64,000 nucleotides of DNA, taken from NCBI RefSeq assembly GCF_958295425.1, contig NC_081150.1, positions 2,397,501 through 2,461,500 on the forward strand, written 5' to 3'. Under the pieces are notes generated by a model, which saw only the letters and a list, made by a program, of their open reading frames with translations, was not told the origin of the DNA and made no database searches. The translations under genes were made by a program, and so were the position numbers. Each line of letters begins with the position of its first letter. Within the stretch, counting starts at the first letter, position 1. Origin of the DNA: Solea solea (lineage: Eukaryota > Chordata > Actinopteri > Pleuronectiformes > Soleidae). Positions 1-11,389 of the stretch are shown piece by piece.

Positions 1-335
1 AAAGCAAATAATGTCAATGTTTTATCTATATCCTGACATGTTTGGTCCATAAAATGTCAGAAAACGTTAAAAAATGTTGATCAGTGTTTGTCAAACCTGG
101 AAATGATGATGTTCTCAAATGTATTGTTTTGTTCACAAACCCAAAATGATCCAGTTTCAATGATTTCTTTGTGATATGAAGGAAAGCAATTAAGAATACG
201 TTCACATTTAAGAAGCTGAAACAATCTGAAATCTTATTTTAGTCATGAAAAAAAGCTTAAAACCGATTAATCGATTATCAAAATAGTTGTCGATGAATTT
301 AATAATCGATGAATCGAGTAATTGTTAACGCTCTA
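1..335 (+). repeat. AATCGATTAATCG-type dispersed repeat, truncated by window start
   Basis: This copy holds the family's core motifs in order: TGGTCCATAAAATGTCAG, AAATGTTGATCAGTGTTTG, TGTTCACAAACCCAAAATGA, TTCACATTTAAGAAGCTGAA and the CGATTAATCGATTATCAAAA block, ending near GTTAACGCTCTAG. The same order recurs in many other copies in this window. Confidence 0.7.
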
Positions 336-339
336 GTCT

Positions 340-898
340 TTGATTTGGATATCGTCATATCATGATAAGGTTTCTGTGATGACTTTTCCTTGTTTTAAAG
401 CCTGTTGCACTGTTAATCATCACTTTTATTGAATCCATTAGTGAACTACACTAAATATTATAAAATATTATGATACATTAATTAAAAATATACAAGGAGT
501 TGACAAAATAATATTAAAAAAGTCATTTAAATTTGTAGCCTAGTTATTTGTGTTATAGCTAAATTTGACCATATTTATAGTCCATTTCATTGTTTCTAAC
601 ACATTTAAATATCCTACATTTAACATTAAAAAGACAGATAAGCAGTAGATAATTTATTATTGTTAAACGTCTAGGAAAAAACTTCATGAACCCAGAGAAA
701 CAATCTGTGTGCAGCTTTATAACCCCATATATCTCATAATATATCCCGATATTATTTATAAGCCATATCAGTATCGAATGATATTTAAAAAAAATATATA
801 TATGTATGTATTTACTTATACATGTATATATATACATATATATACATTTATGTATGTATATATATATATATATATATACACATTTATATTTATTTATG

Positions 899-929
<31 letters not shown>

Positions 930-2050
930 TATTATTATTATTATTATTTTTTTTTTTTCCCTGTATCACAGAGCACAGCAGTTTGGAAGTGAGTGAATAA
1001 ATCACTTTCCGAATGACATAAATGAGTGTCGGCAGATTCAGTGCAGGGTATACTGATGATATGCATTTGTAATGGACTCCATAATGGGATAATCTGATGA
1101 CGGAGTGTCCTCAATATCTTTCTGTCTCTCTTTCTTATCTTCTCCCCTCCATCACCTCCCCTTCTCCCTGCTCTCCTCCCTCACATCATCTGTGCTGCTA
1201 AAAGAGGCAGGATCTTATTCCAGGTGCCTCACACTCCTCTCTCACCCCCCCTCCCCTCCCTGCTCATCCCTCTCTGTCGCTCTCTGCCTCTAAACGACTG
1301 TAATAGCTCTTGATGTGTGTGTGTGTGGTGTTTAGACAGCTTTTGACTGTGTACTTAAGTGAAGTGTGACAAACCGCTCTCCTTGTAGACCTTTCATCCA
1401 TCAAAGCCCATTTCTGTTGCTGTTGAATACTTTTTGTTTTTGTTTTTAATATATGTAATTATATACATTACTGGGGCGGCTCCATTTTAGGAGCCACCCA
1501 CTAATTATATGTAATCACATACAGTACATTGACGTCTTTTCTGTGATGGTAGAATTTGGATACATTAGCCGGATATGAACGTAAACAACTTGATCTTCCA
1601 CTGCTACTCAAGTGGTTTCACACTTTTGTTTCCCTCTCAAGTCAGTAATGCATCACGTCGCAGGCTGTGTTAAGCACAGTTGGCTCAGAGTGTCAGCGTG
1701 AACATTAATATGCGGAAAACAAATGTTTATCTCCTCTGGCCGTTGTAGTTCCGACCTTCACGGGTTTGGCGCAGCCTTTTCCTGCAGCCCTGTCATTGTA
1801 CGGTTGGTCTACAGGACACTGGAATAATGTGACTGAAAGTATGAGAAAAACTGACCCATTTATTATTAACCGATGGGTTACATAAATCCACTCCAGGTGT
1901 AAGAGAACCAGGGTCATTCTATTATTATTATGTAAGTGTAGGTTTAACCTGTAGATGTGAGAGGATGAATGCTCTTGTTCATGCTTATTGCGTGTCATTT
2001 CAGTGATAGTTCATCCTTAAGAGTTTACTCTGAGGACTTTTGGCTCTGGT
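340..2050. other. Upstream sequence, no gene seen
   Basis: The stretch is AT-rich and apart from the simple repeat at 790-960 contains a pyrimidine-rich stretch at 1110-1290 and a small hairpin, GGCTCC-ATTTTA-GGAGCC, near 1478-1495. No open frame resembles a known protein. Confidence 0.6.
790..960. repeat. AT/TATATAC-rich simple repeat
   Basis: Interrupted (TA)n and ATATAC units are followed by (ATT)n and a T run. The long translations over it (Tyr/Ile-rich) are artefacts of the repeat. Confidence 0.85.
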
Positions 2051-2089
2051 TCAGTTTGATGCGGTGACCGATACATGGTCGGCTTTAGC

Positions 2090-2400
2090 GTGTCCAATGG
2101 GGGCAGCCATGGGCAATGGTTACCATGGTCAAAGGGCTGGTGTAGGTACCTTGCGCCCCAGGCACTGCACAGTGGCTGCTCACTGCCCCTAATTCTAGGA
2201 AGGTTCCTAGTCAAGGATTGGTTAAATTCAGAGAAAGATCTTGTTTCCCTTATACTGCATTAATACAGTATAAGAATAAAAACAATGGGTATTGGTACCT
2301 TGTTCAGAGGCACCCTATAGCCCTTTAATTGGTAGGAACTCGAAGCGGCAACCATCCGGTCAACAAGCCAAGTTCTCTTTCCACTTAGTCATGGGCTGCC
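2090..2400. mobile_element. tRNA-derived SINE fragments
   Basis: 2155-2280 contains GCACTGCACAGTGGCTGCTC, GGTTAAATTCAGAGA and a poor A-rich end, which resemble the body and tail of common fish SINEs. 2290-2400 (GGTACCTTGTTCAGAGGCACC ... CCATCCGGTCAACAAGCCAAG) resembles the inverted tRNA-head region and recurs at 30190-30290 in this window. Family assignment is from memory of fish repeats. Confidence 0.5.
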
Positions 2401-4230
2401 CCGTACACAAGGTCAGAAAAATAATGGTATTGTGGAGAAAAGCCATTTTCGACTTCACTCCAGGATGTGGACAGTCATGTCGAAAACCGAAGAGACGTCA
2501 ACGACATAACCTCAGAGGTTTTAACCACCGACTGACAAACACCTGGCAAACCTCACAGACGGAGAAGCCACACTGTGGTTCACTCATAGAAAATAATAGA
2601 TGATTCCACCGCTGACTGAAGTATCAGGGGAAATGCAGAGGTTACAATGTGTTGAGAGGAGTAAACGTGGAGTACACATGAAACCAAACGCATCCGCTTT
2701 TCAATGTGAAGAGTTGGAATCTCTTTGATTCCCTGATCAACAGAGCATGTTCACCACTCGCTGAACACCAGAGGAACAACACAGAGAACTCAGTGATGAT
2801 CCGCTGATGTTTGTGGGCCAAAGCTGTCAAACATTCATCAATTATTAAGGATTTTCTACTAAAAATCATTTCAATCTTCTTCTTCCTTTTGGCTCATTTC
2901 ATTCCAGTTAGACCCAGTGATTCCCAGAGGAGGAAAAATAACAATAGTTGTGATTTACATGTGCTTGAAACCTTCAGAGTCAACTTTGTTTGTGTCATGT
3001 CATGTTCCCCCATCTTTATCGCTGTAACTGTGTTAACAGATAATTATTTGCCCTATATATTGAGGCATGGAACGTTGAATCTGTTTCTGGGTATGATTTA
3101 AATAGAGTTGGAGAGTGTGTTTATAGATAATTCATCATTTCCTGTGACCATTTTTAGTCATAATGACCTCCCACGGGACTGACTTTAGTCAGTAAAGATT
3201 CAGTGATTCAATAATGATGAATCCAAAACAAGCTTTCTTTAGTTTTTCCCTCTTTTTCCTTCCCCCTTTAGCTGCTCCCAATTTGTGGGGTCCCCATAGC
3301 GGATCCTCTTATTCTGCATTGTTGTTTTATTTATGCTGGATTCCATTCCTGATACAACGCTCTCCTGATACTTGCTGCTTTAAAAATGCTTTTCAAACAA
3401 TGGAGAGAAAAAAAGGGGGGAAAAAAGGATTCAAGCAGACATCAAGCTCTTGCCTTTGCCTTATGTTGTTGAGGATGAGAAGGAAAACCCTATGGAAAGG
3501 AAGGATTTGGGTCTTAAAGCCTGCCTTTTGCTTGATTGATTGGCTGTCTGGGCCAAGTATGACTTTGATGGACGCTGTGGCTCAGAGAGCGAAGAACCAA
3601 TGACAGATCACTTAAATTGCTGCCTAATTGCATCAAACTGCCATTTCAGCTTCAAACTATTAAATGCTCAGCCCTGCTACAACATAGAAGTAAAGAAGCC
3701 AACAAGCCTCCATGTTACCAAAAGAGTTGGCATAGCAACCGGCAAAACCCAGTCAGGACTGCAGTACAGGAAGAAGCGCAGAGGGAAAGCTCCAAAGTTT
3801 GGCTGCAAGCGTCCTCCAAATATAGACGCAGACTCACCAGAGTCCGATATTAGAACAGTGCTTTTAATTATGAATTCAAATGGGAAGGCAAAAATATCAA
3901 TGAGTGATGTGTGCAGATGGTTTTGTCGCCTCGGGACATTTGATTTCATCACTCGCTCCATTCAAGCACAAAGCCCAATGATCCCAGCTGAAAGAACGAC
4001 AGTCACACTCTTCAAGTGTGCTGCCCACAAGTGCACCATATTTAGACCACGGTGAATGGTGAAGACCTGCAGTGTTCCTGCTCGTGTCTCTGCGCTGAGA
4101 AGAGGAGAATCCTTCCTGTCTCAACCCTGTTTCTGTCAAAAACGCTCTTCTAATCCTAGTTCTGGTTCTAGTGCACATCAGTAATTCTGGCTGGTGTCTT
4201 ACTCCCCAACTCTCCTCTGCACATTCTGCT
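2400..4230. other. Upstream sequence, possibly with conserved noncoding DNA
   Basis: Mostly non-repetitive. A 171-codon open frame at 3540-4055 has no recognisable domain, and such lengths are expected about once by chance in a window this size. The 3590-3970 part is rich in AT-core motifs such as TTTTAATTATGAATTC, resembling vertebrate noncoding enhancers, but I cannot show conservation. Confidence 0.4.
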
Positions 4231-4317
4231 CTGGAGAGAGTGAGAGAGATGAGTTGGGTGGGTGGGTGTGTGACGAGTTAGAAATAGAGAGAATAAGCGC
4301 GCGTGGATAAAAGCGAG

Positions 4318-4355
4318 GAGGGAGGAAGGAAGGAAGGAAGGAAGGAAGGAAGGGG
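4318..4355. repeat. (GGAA)n purine tract
   Basis: About seven GGAA units lie within the putative promoter. Tandem GGAA is a potential binding array for ETS factors; whether it acts so here is unknown. Confidence 0.85.
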
Positions 4356-4812
4356 AGCCAAGAGCAGATGAAAGGGAGGGAGATGAGACAGGTGTAGCAG
4401 CAGGAGCCACAGAGGAGGACACCCCTGCTTTATCCCCTCCACCGGCAGAGCCGCGCCAGGTTGCGCGGTACCACCGTGGCATTTTGCCCCCGGGCGGCAA
4501 CCCCAACACCCTTCTCCGCGGAGAAGACAAGAGCCAGTTGTGCAGAAGGATCCTGTTGCCTGGATACCCCTCGCTGTCGCCGCGGCGGCAAGACGCCAGG
4601 ACTGAAGCGTGTGTGAGTGAATGTGCGTTTGCAGCCGCTGCCATGGGAAAAACACAGCTGGCTGAGTGTGTGAATGGCTCCCTCACGCGCGCACTCGCCA
4701 CCTCCTTCACTGACATGCACGTATGAATAAGGGAGGAATCACCCTCACACGGGGGCTCTGAGGAAAGGAGGTGGAGTGGGGGTGGGGGGGGTAGCTGTCC
4801 CCCCTGCTTTGG

Positions 4813-4832
4813 ATGATGAAGAAATCTGTTTG
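4813..4832 (+). CDS. enah: Candidate enah first coding exon A
   Basis: ATG ATG AAG AAA TCT GTT TG is followed by a strong donor (TTTG|GTAAGAAG). It leaves two bases, which the first base of exon 2 (T at 22034) completes to TGT, giving MMKKSVC then [10 protein letters not shown]. An in-frame TAG at 4792-4794 fixes the start at 4813 or 4816. The longer overlapping reading frame through the same donor has phase 0 and would hit a stop at the first codon of exon 2, so it is not the coding frame. Mammalian ENAH starts MSEQSIC, with the Ser codon split by the intron, and the paralogue EVL has alternative short N-termini, so a variable exon here fits the family. The first ATG has a poor Kozak context. 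Confidence 0.3.
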
Positions 4833-5029
4833 GTAAGAAGGGAAGAGCGAAGCCAGAGAGATTACCTCACCAAGTGGAAGAGAGGAAGCGAGGGGAGGCG
4901 AGACCCTGAAAGAGAGGAGAGCCAAGGAAGGGAAAGGCTTTTGGTGGTAGGGGAGAAGCAACGAGTGGAGCTGGCTGGGTTTGCTCAGCGGGAAGGGGGG
5001 AGGTAGCAGCTAGCAGGCTGTGTGGAGCC

Positions 5030-5121
5030 ATGCAGATCCAGTCTTCTGGTCCACAGTCCAAAGCCTCCAGCTTCCTCCTCAGTCAGAGATGTGTGCTGTC
5101 CCCCAAAATGGAAATCCATCG
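5030..5121 (+). CDS. enah: Candidate enah first coding exon B
   Basis: An ATG in fair Kozak context (GAGCCATGC) opens 30 codons, starting MQIQSSGPQSKASS, and ends CG|GTACGT. The two leftover bases join T of exon 2 to make CGT (Arg), so the protein would continue [11 protein letters not shown] second in-frame ATG at 5108-5110 (AAAATGG context) would give the short N-terminus MEIHR before EQSIC. The donor GTACGT is acceptable but weaker than that of candidate A. This N-terminus is not one I recognise from any Ena/VASP protein. It could be an alternative first exon or chance; a matching phase alone has a one-in-three probability. Confidence 0.3.
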
Positions 5122-5125
5122 GTAC

Positions 5126-6245
5126 GTACCAGCTCTCACAAAGTGGCTTCTCTCTGAATGTGTTTCCTCCGACACCAGGTGCTGCTGTGCTCACTTGACA
5201 AGGACATTTGTGCGTGTTTATATAGACTGCTACTCTCTTTTAATCCATGAGTCCTCAAGGCCCTGGCGGAGGAGTGTTTTCTGATTGCAGAAGTTCATTT
5301 GAAAGAGGAAATCTCGAGTCTCTTACACAGAATGAATACTTTATAATTTGTTGATGTGAGAGGAATTCTTTTAATTCCAGTGGGACCACACCTGCAGTGC
5401 AGCCGAGCGTGTCCTGCCTCTGCAGTGAACAGCACATCATTATTATTGAACTTAGCTTGTGATGCAATATGATTAATCCATCTAGATCAATATAGCGATT
5501 CATGATGATATAAAGTATTGTTGCAAATAGGCAAATAATATTGTTTCACGCCTGAATTGTGTTGTTGCTCATCATATTCTGCCTGCATTTGTGATATTAA
5601 CAAATCACTATTATATTGTATCATGATAACGCTGTTGATTTACATCCTCGTAAACCAATCTGAAGAAACTTGAAACTTTATTTTATTTTAAGATTCTCCT
5701 ACAGATAATATTATGGCAAAAAATGCTTGGCTGGAAATGTTTATCAGAAACCACAGAGAGTTTTCTGTTCACATGATGTCCAGTTGCTATTGTTGGTTCT
5801 GAAAGAAATCTTTACGATTAGTTTAGAAAGAAAAGGAATGGCACTGTTGATGTGATCTTCGACTTCTAATCCTGTTTCACAAACTGAAAGCCAAAGCTCC
5901 AGTGAGCGTGATTTAGTGCGAGTCGCTCTGGAACAGCCACAGCAGTTAAGTAAAAAGAAACAAGCCATCAGTAACAAGAAGACGATAACAACGAGTCGTC
6001 GTACTAATCAGTGTCAGAGCTTTTCAGATTTCACGTCCTGTGTTGGATTTATCGTCATTTATCAAACATTTCTTGTTGTTGTCCTCTCTTCTCATGACTT
6101 GTTGGTTTGTTACACTTACATTTAGCGTCTGTAACATAATGTGAAACAAAGAGACTTAATTATTGATGCAAGTTTTCACAAATGTCAGAAAACGTCTCCC
6201 TTACACTCAGCGAGCCAAGCTCAACTTAAAGGAGGTTTTCCTTAA
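5126..6245. other. Intron 1 sequence, no gene seen
   Basis: Unremarkable AT-rich DNA. 5465-5660 has a loose GATTAATCCATCTAGATCAA-type segment that may be an old repeat. No coding signal. Confidence 0.5.
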
Positions 6246-6248
6246 GTT

Positions 6249-6385
6249 TGGGCCACAGTAGCTCAGTGGTAGAGCGAGTTGTCTTTCGCGAGTTATGGGT
6301 TCGATTCCCAGCTCAGCCTTGGGCAAGACACTTGCCCCACTTTCCTCCTGACGGCTGTGTCGGCAGCGTGGGAATGGAAATAATC
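6249..6385 (+). mobile_element. tRNA-derived SINE
   Basis: GTAGCTCAGTGGTAGAGCG matches a tRNA A box (polymerase III promoter) and GGGTTCGATTCCCAG is a B box, followed by TTGGGCAAGACACTTGCCCC, a body motif typical of fish SINEs. It continues into SINE body rather than folding into a complete tRNA, so it is not a tRNA gene. Confidence 0.75.
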
Positions 6386-6394
6386 GCTTAATTT

Positions 6395-6600
6395 TCTCAA
6401 TGAATTTGTTGTGTGGTCCACAAAATGTCATAAAATGTTGATCAGTGTTAAAATTAAAATTAAAAACATTCAGTTTAAACCAGAAAAATCTTCACTTTTA
6501 AGATGAACAATCTGAAAACTTGTTATAATTATAAATTATAAAGGCAACGTGATTCATTGACAATCAAAACAGTTGCCATTTAATTGAATAAACGCAAAAG
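6395..6600 (+). repeat. AATCGATTAATCG-type repeat, degraded copy
   Basis: It keeps TGTGGTCCACAAAATGTCATAA, GTTGATCAGTGTT and a degraded TTCACTTTTAAG block in the family order. It follows the SINE directly. Confidence 0.55.
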
Positions 6601-7077
6601 TCAATGCAAAGAGAGGATGCAAATGTTGCATTTGTTGTGGCGGGCTATACGTATTGTTCTTATATTTTAACTTGACGCAGAAGTCAGTGAGTGTTGTGAT
6701 TCTTCCAACATCCCAGTGTTGTGTCAGACATGGAGGACAATTGTTGTACGAACCCTGAAAACATGAAGCAGGGCAAAGAGGAAAAGATTCTAAAAATACA
6801 GTATGTGCATCATTTAGTTCAAGCTGTTTGTCCTACATTTATAATGGAAAAATACAGATTGATTTATACTCACTATCAAACCATTTCTGCTTTTTCTTTT
6901 GCAACATGTGTCTCTTTTTTCCTCTTTTTTATCCTCCAGGGGTTTACAAAGAAAAGTTTTTACATACATAAAATATTTTATCTGAATTCCTATTTGTCTT
7001 CAAAGTTAAAGCAGAGTTTATAAATCTTGCTAAAGAAAAATTGATTAGCAGTGTCCACTATGGTCCTGGCTCACCTC

Positions 7078-7120
7078 GGCACGGCACGGCACGGCACGGC
7101 ACGGCACAGCACGGCACAGT
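7078..7120. repeat. (GGCAC)n pentanucleotide repeat
   Basis: About eight near-perfect units lie inside the left terminal region of the MITE, matching the single GGCAC motif at its other end. It looks like local expansion of a terminal repeat motif. Confidence 0.85.
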
Positions 7121-7215
7121 TTAGTGTTTTCCACTGCAAAAAAAGTACCCACTCAACGTGGGCGGAGTCATCACTGCACGGCTGCGTGAAACTGCAGTGA
7201 CTTTGTTTTACACGT

Positions 7216-7236
7216 GACACACACACACACACACAC
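7216..7236. repeat. (AC)n microsatellite
   Basis: About ten AC units lie within the MITE. Confidence 0.9.
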
Positions 7237-7724
7237 AAAGGAGTGACTAGTGACTTGTAAAGCAGTTGTTTTCAGTGTAACTGAATCATTAGAATCAGTT
7301 CATTAAAACTATTTGTTCAGTACTTTCTGCATGACCGGAGCACAGACTCCGCCTGACACTGAACTGAAATACAGTGGCAGGGTTTGTGATGCTGCTCGCA
7401 ATCAGCAGTGCTGTCGCTAAATACACCAGACTCCTCTGTTAAATATTGAGATTTTAGACATTTCCCTGGTAATTGTTGGAGATTAACCCACGTTTCTAGG
7501 ATTGTTAAGTCTTTTTAACTGATCTACAGTTCGGCATTGTTCGGCTTGATTTCGGCTTGATTTCTCTGACCAATTAGTGGCCGGCAGTCTGGCGACGTCA
7601 CGTATAGTACCCACTCAGCACGCTTGGAACCTCCGCAGATCAGGTACTAAAAAAAAGGTAGTGGAAACGTGCCGTGCCGCACTGCGCCGTGCCGAAGCAG
7701 CTGGTGGAAACACGCCATAAAACT

Positions 7725-9985
7725 ACCAGTGAAATCGTGGAGAGTGGGACATAAATCTCAGCAAAGGCCACGGGAATGATGTGTTACCATATAGACTTTA
7801 CATTAAAGTCAGATCAGCGTCTTCAGTCTCCTGTTTGCCCTTTCATTAAGTTGTAGTGATGGATCAGGTGACCTGATGCTGCTCTGTCTGTCTTTCTGCA
7901 CGAGTTCTGTCAGACTGTAGTGCCTTTAATAATGGAAACTCCTCACTCTCTGTTTGTGTGTGTGTGTCGTACTGCCACAGTGTGTCGTACTCTGAGTGAG
8001 AGGTGATCGAGTTCATATTGGGGGGGCAGGGGTGTTAGATCAAAAACCAGCATAGTGATTGCACACAGACGCCCCTCAGTGAGAGTCTGCAGACGTTTCC
8101 TCTGGTGTAAACCGCTCAGCTTCGCTCAAGTCAAACTCATTAGTGCTGAAGATGTTAGTTTCATTCCCCTGGAAAATATAAGAGCCTTTGTTTAGTGATT
8201 AAAACTGCTGCGATACAATGGAAGCAAGAAGAGGCATCGGCCTTTGTGTTGGGATTCAAACAGGCTTTAGAAAACAGAGTCAAGAAAAGTCATTTATGAA
8301 AAACATGAACAACAGTCGATGAATTCACCTTTTTAAAAGCTGCATTGATTATGTGATTTAGATTATGATTAGCCTTAAAAACAGTCTGTGATTCATTTGA
8401 ATGCATTTGTTTTAGACATATGGAGGAAGACCGATTAATCAATCAACCGATATTTGCCGTATTTTTAAGTAATCAACATTGGACATTGTTGCTAAGTCAC
8501 TACAGCTGTATTATTTTTTTAATCCAAACCTGTTTCGTGTGTTTAATATTTAGTTTACACATTATTTTTATTGAAAATACTGCAGGATAAAATGTAGAGG
8601 GCCATTAGTGCTGTTGGTTACTGATGTTAAGCACATTTTGTATTATTTGTTGACATTAAACATTTATATTTTAACAGATGGAGGGGGAAAAAATGACTAA
8701 GTATCTTAAAATGGGCATCAGTGATCAGCTATAAGCTTCCCTGGTTTATTACAATCAGCATTATAACAGATGACAGTGTTACTTTGCAATATATTAGGAT
8801 AATATTTAAATTATTGATTGTCGAGCCAAGAGAAATTTGACCATTTTTGTTTGGTGTCGCACATAAATGAATCCTCTCAAACCAGCGATTTTCTCACACA
8901 AACTTTCCCACACACAAGTCACCTCTGGTTCCCTGAGAGAGACACAAGCGTCCCATTCACCAGGTGGATGTTTGGTAACTCAGCAGGATTTCACAGGTGT
9001 TTTATAAACTCTAAAAGTCGTCTACTGTTGTGTTTCTGTGCGTGGTCATAAACAGGCAAATACTGTTCACGTGAAAGCGTCGATTGTAGGTCTTTGTGCT
9101 AATGTACGTGGAGTGATGGCTGATTGCTGTTTGGTCGTGTCCAGACCTGCTCTGTGCTCAATGTGTCCCCTGTCTCCTGTGTCGAACGCAAAAGTGACTG
9201 GACTCTTGTAAAATGTGTCTGTGCCATGCAACACACGAGCCAACACGTGCTAACATACACAGGAAACAGTGTGTGGAGTGTGTTGTGGTGCAAAGTCAAA
9301 CACAGAATGTGACAGAGAAACCTCTGGAGACACGTTGTGTGTTTTCAGTGCAACTTGTCGTCTTTATTTTACTGTAAAGCTGTTTTCATCAACATGAATT
9401 CTGGGATGTCTGGGAAAAAAACTAGGTCCAGAATGTTTCAGTTTACTGTTCACATCAGACCAATGCAAAAGAAAAGAACATGGTGTGAACGTGCAGCTAA
9501 GGCGTGCAGTGATTAGTCAACATTGTTGACAGAAATCAATGACAACTTTAATTGTTGCATTGTTTTTTTTGTTTATGCAGTCGTGTTTTACTTATCTCTG
9601 CTCAAAGTTGCACATGTGCTATAATGTGATGGAAGTGATTCCTCCCTTAACTCTCTTAGAACTAACAGCTAAGCAGCCTGATGCGCTTCTAGGCTGTATA
9701 TTATATATAATGTTAAAGTATAATAAAGTCATTGAGTAATTGATGTGATTTATCGTTTGATTAGTCAGTAAATTGATGACTTATTGATCAACATAATAGT
9801 TGTCGGTTGCGTTCCTAATGCAGAAGGCAAAGTCAAGCCTCATACCTGATGTGTGCTCATGTTGATATCTTATTTTTGTTTTTATTTGATTGTGTTTTAT
9901 TGTGTGGCTATCACTTTTTTCCATGTTTTATATCTTTTCATTTAGTTGTTTTTTTTTTACATGTATTTTATTGCCCCGCGTGAGC
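7725..9985. other. Intron 1 sequence, no gene seen
   Basis: Non-coding. 8420-8800 (ACCGATTAATCAATCAACCGATATTT ... GCATCAGTGATCAGC) resembles an old dispersed repeat of fish with CCGATAT motifs. Nothing else stands out. Confidence 0.5.
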
Positions 9986-10014
9986 TTTTATGCCTTTTAT
10001 TTATTCTGTCTTTT

Positions 10015-10092
10015 ATTATTCTGTGCAGCACTTTGGTCCACTGTGGTTGTATAAAAGTGCTTTAAATAAAGTCGGACTGGATTGGATGTAAA
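10015..10092 (+). repeat. LINE/SINE 3' tail-like fragment
   Basis: GCACTTTGGTCC ... TGTATAAAAGTGCTTTAAATAAAG resembles the conserved 3' tail of L2-type LINEs and dependent SINEs in fish. Only the tail remains. Confidence 0.5.
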
Positions 10093-10439
10093 AAGATTGA
10101 AGTGGACAGATAAATTGGTTGCTTGACACTTTTCTCTTACACTGCACACCTGTAGAATTGAGCATCAAATTTTGCCACGCAATGTTTGGTAGTCACCATC
10201 ACCCTATGAAACTTTTAATTTTCAACTTTCTAACCAAAACATATTTTCTGTCTCGATGTACTGACCTCTATTTCTTGCCCTCCTAATGTCCACTCAGTAA
10301 AAGTGAAAGTTAATCCTAATTCCATGTCTCCAACTTCCCCCTTTGTTGCCTCAGATTTGTGACGTTGATATAACAGCTTCTCGATCTATTGTGACGTCCA
10401 CTTGCGTCCTTAAGACAAGCAACCGTGTCCTACACTCCA

Positions 10440-10900
10440 GACTCTCTCTGACCCATTTGTAACTGATTTGACAGATTGTGCTGTTTTATTTAATGAAAGG
10501 TCAGACAGGCCCATTGAAGGGTTTCCCACCCCGCTCTCTGTGGGGTGGTAACAAAGCTTCTCATTACCATGGTGGTGAAAAGGGCAGAGTCATTAAAGGC
10601 AAAGAGAGCGAGGGAGGGGTAAACCTGTGGATCCCTCCTTTGGGGATCTGGGTGTTCACGCGGCTAATGGTTTCTGTGAGTAACTTCCTCAAAGCCTAAT
10701 TAATTCCAAGAGGATTCTGGGTGTTAGGCCCAACTACTCATTAAAGATGCCTGGTACTTGAATAGTCCAGTCAATGGTCCAGGTAATTACTGAGCAATAA
10801 ATGTTTAATACTATGATAACTAGCATTAAGAGACTAGAAAATAATTAGGAGACAAAAAAGCAGCACTGTTGTAATGGGTCTGTTTTTGTTAGCCAACCCA
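10440..10900. promoter_or_regulatory. Possible conserved noncoding element in intron 1
   Basis: A non-repetitive stretch without microsatellites, with many homeodomain-type cores (CATTAAAGG, CCTAATTAATTCC, GGTAATTACTGAGCAATAAA) and no coding potential. The composition resembles vertebrate intronic enhancers. This is an impression only; conservation cannot be tested here. Confidence 0.25.
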
Positions 10901-11389
10901 GTTCTGGACTAGAGGGTGAGATTTCTGCAAACTGCTGACTGCTCTGCACAGGCAGCCTCACCCACTCATCAGCCTGTCAATAATAAATAGAGATATCTCT
11001 GCCCGTCTGTCCGTCTGTCCTTTGTTTTTCTTGACAACCACTGCTCGCACAACTTCAAATTTGGCAGGTGTCGCGGTGAGGACTCGAGAAAATGCAGTGC
11101 TAACAAATAACTGCGTTAATTTTTTTTGTCTATGCGTTTCATTTGAAGTGGGTACAGAAAGGCTTGTGTTGGAAACTGTGGTCAGACATCATTTTATCGT
11201 CTATTTTGCAATAAACTGTCCACAGAATTCAGGATCGGCATAAGTATTTGATTATAAAAAAGTCGATCATCTACTATGACTATTTGTAATGTTTTATCAG
11301 TGATTTCTTTTAGAATAACGCAAATATTCCTACTCCAATTACAATCTAATTTCTAGTGCATCTACTGTCACAAGGTAGTAGAAGCAGCA

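Larger units (their letters stand above)
4250..5125 (+). promoter_or_regulatory. enah: Putative enah promoter / 5' UTR, CpG-rich
   Basis: This is the most CpG-dense block in the 22 kb before exon 2: roughly 25 CpGs between about 4290 and 4720, including GCGCGC, CCGCGG and CCCCGGGCGG stretches, against an AT-rich background. A weak TATA-like GGATAAAAG lies near 4304-4312, followed by a (GGAA)n purine tract. A short ORF at 4643-4726 (27 codons) starts in a strong Kozak context (GCTGCCATGG) and could be an upstream ORF in the leader. Two splice donors downstream (4833 and 5122) are in the right phase for enah exon 2. Calling this the promoter is inference from composition and position; no transcript evidence is available, and a further upstream first exon outside the window remains possible. 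Confidence 0.45.
7045..7720. mobile_element. MITE, copy 1, with expanded GGCAC terminal repeat
   Basis: Both ends carry GGCACGG/CCGTGCC motifs in inverted orientation together with a TCCAC/GTGGA boundary, and the interior shares long blocks with 17270-17710: GCTGTCGCTAAATACACCAG, GAGATTTTAGACATTTCC, ACTGATCTACAGTTC and GGCAGTCTGGCGACGTCAC. No transposase frame is present. The termini are too degraded to read a target-site duplication. Such elements with GTACC and GACGTCAC segments are frequent in fish. Confidence 0.7.

Noticed and set aside
559..1005. Long Tyr/Ile/Lys-rich frames on both strands
   Set aside because: They are translations of an AT-rich simple repeat.
4168..4716. 182-codon minus-strand frame, the longest in the window
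   Set aside because: It is antisense to the CpG- and purine-rich putative promoter; the translation is low-complexity (Pro/Ser/Leu runs) and matches nothing known. GC-rich DNA yields long empty frames.
4643..4726. Start of the enah coding sequence at the strong Kozak ATG
   Set aside because: The frame stops after 27 codons; the only donor in the right phase inside it (CTGA|GTGTGT) is weak. Kept as a possible upstream ORF.
6249..6330. Possible tRNA gene
   Set aside because: A and B boxes are present, but the sequence does not close into a tRNA cloverleaf and runs into SINE body.
7078..7120. CRISPR-like array of short repeats
   Set aside because: The units are contiguous pentanucleotides without spacers, in a vertebrate genome.
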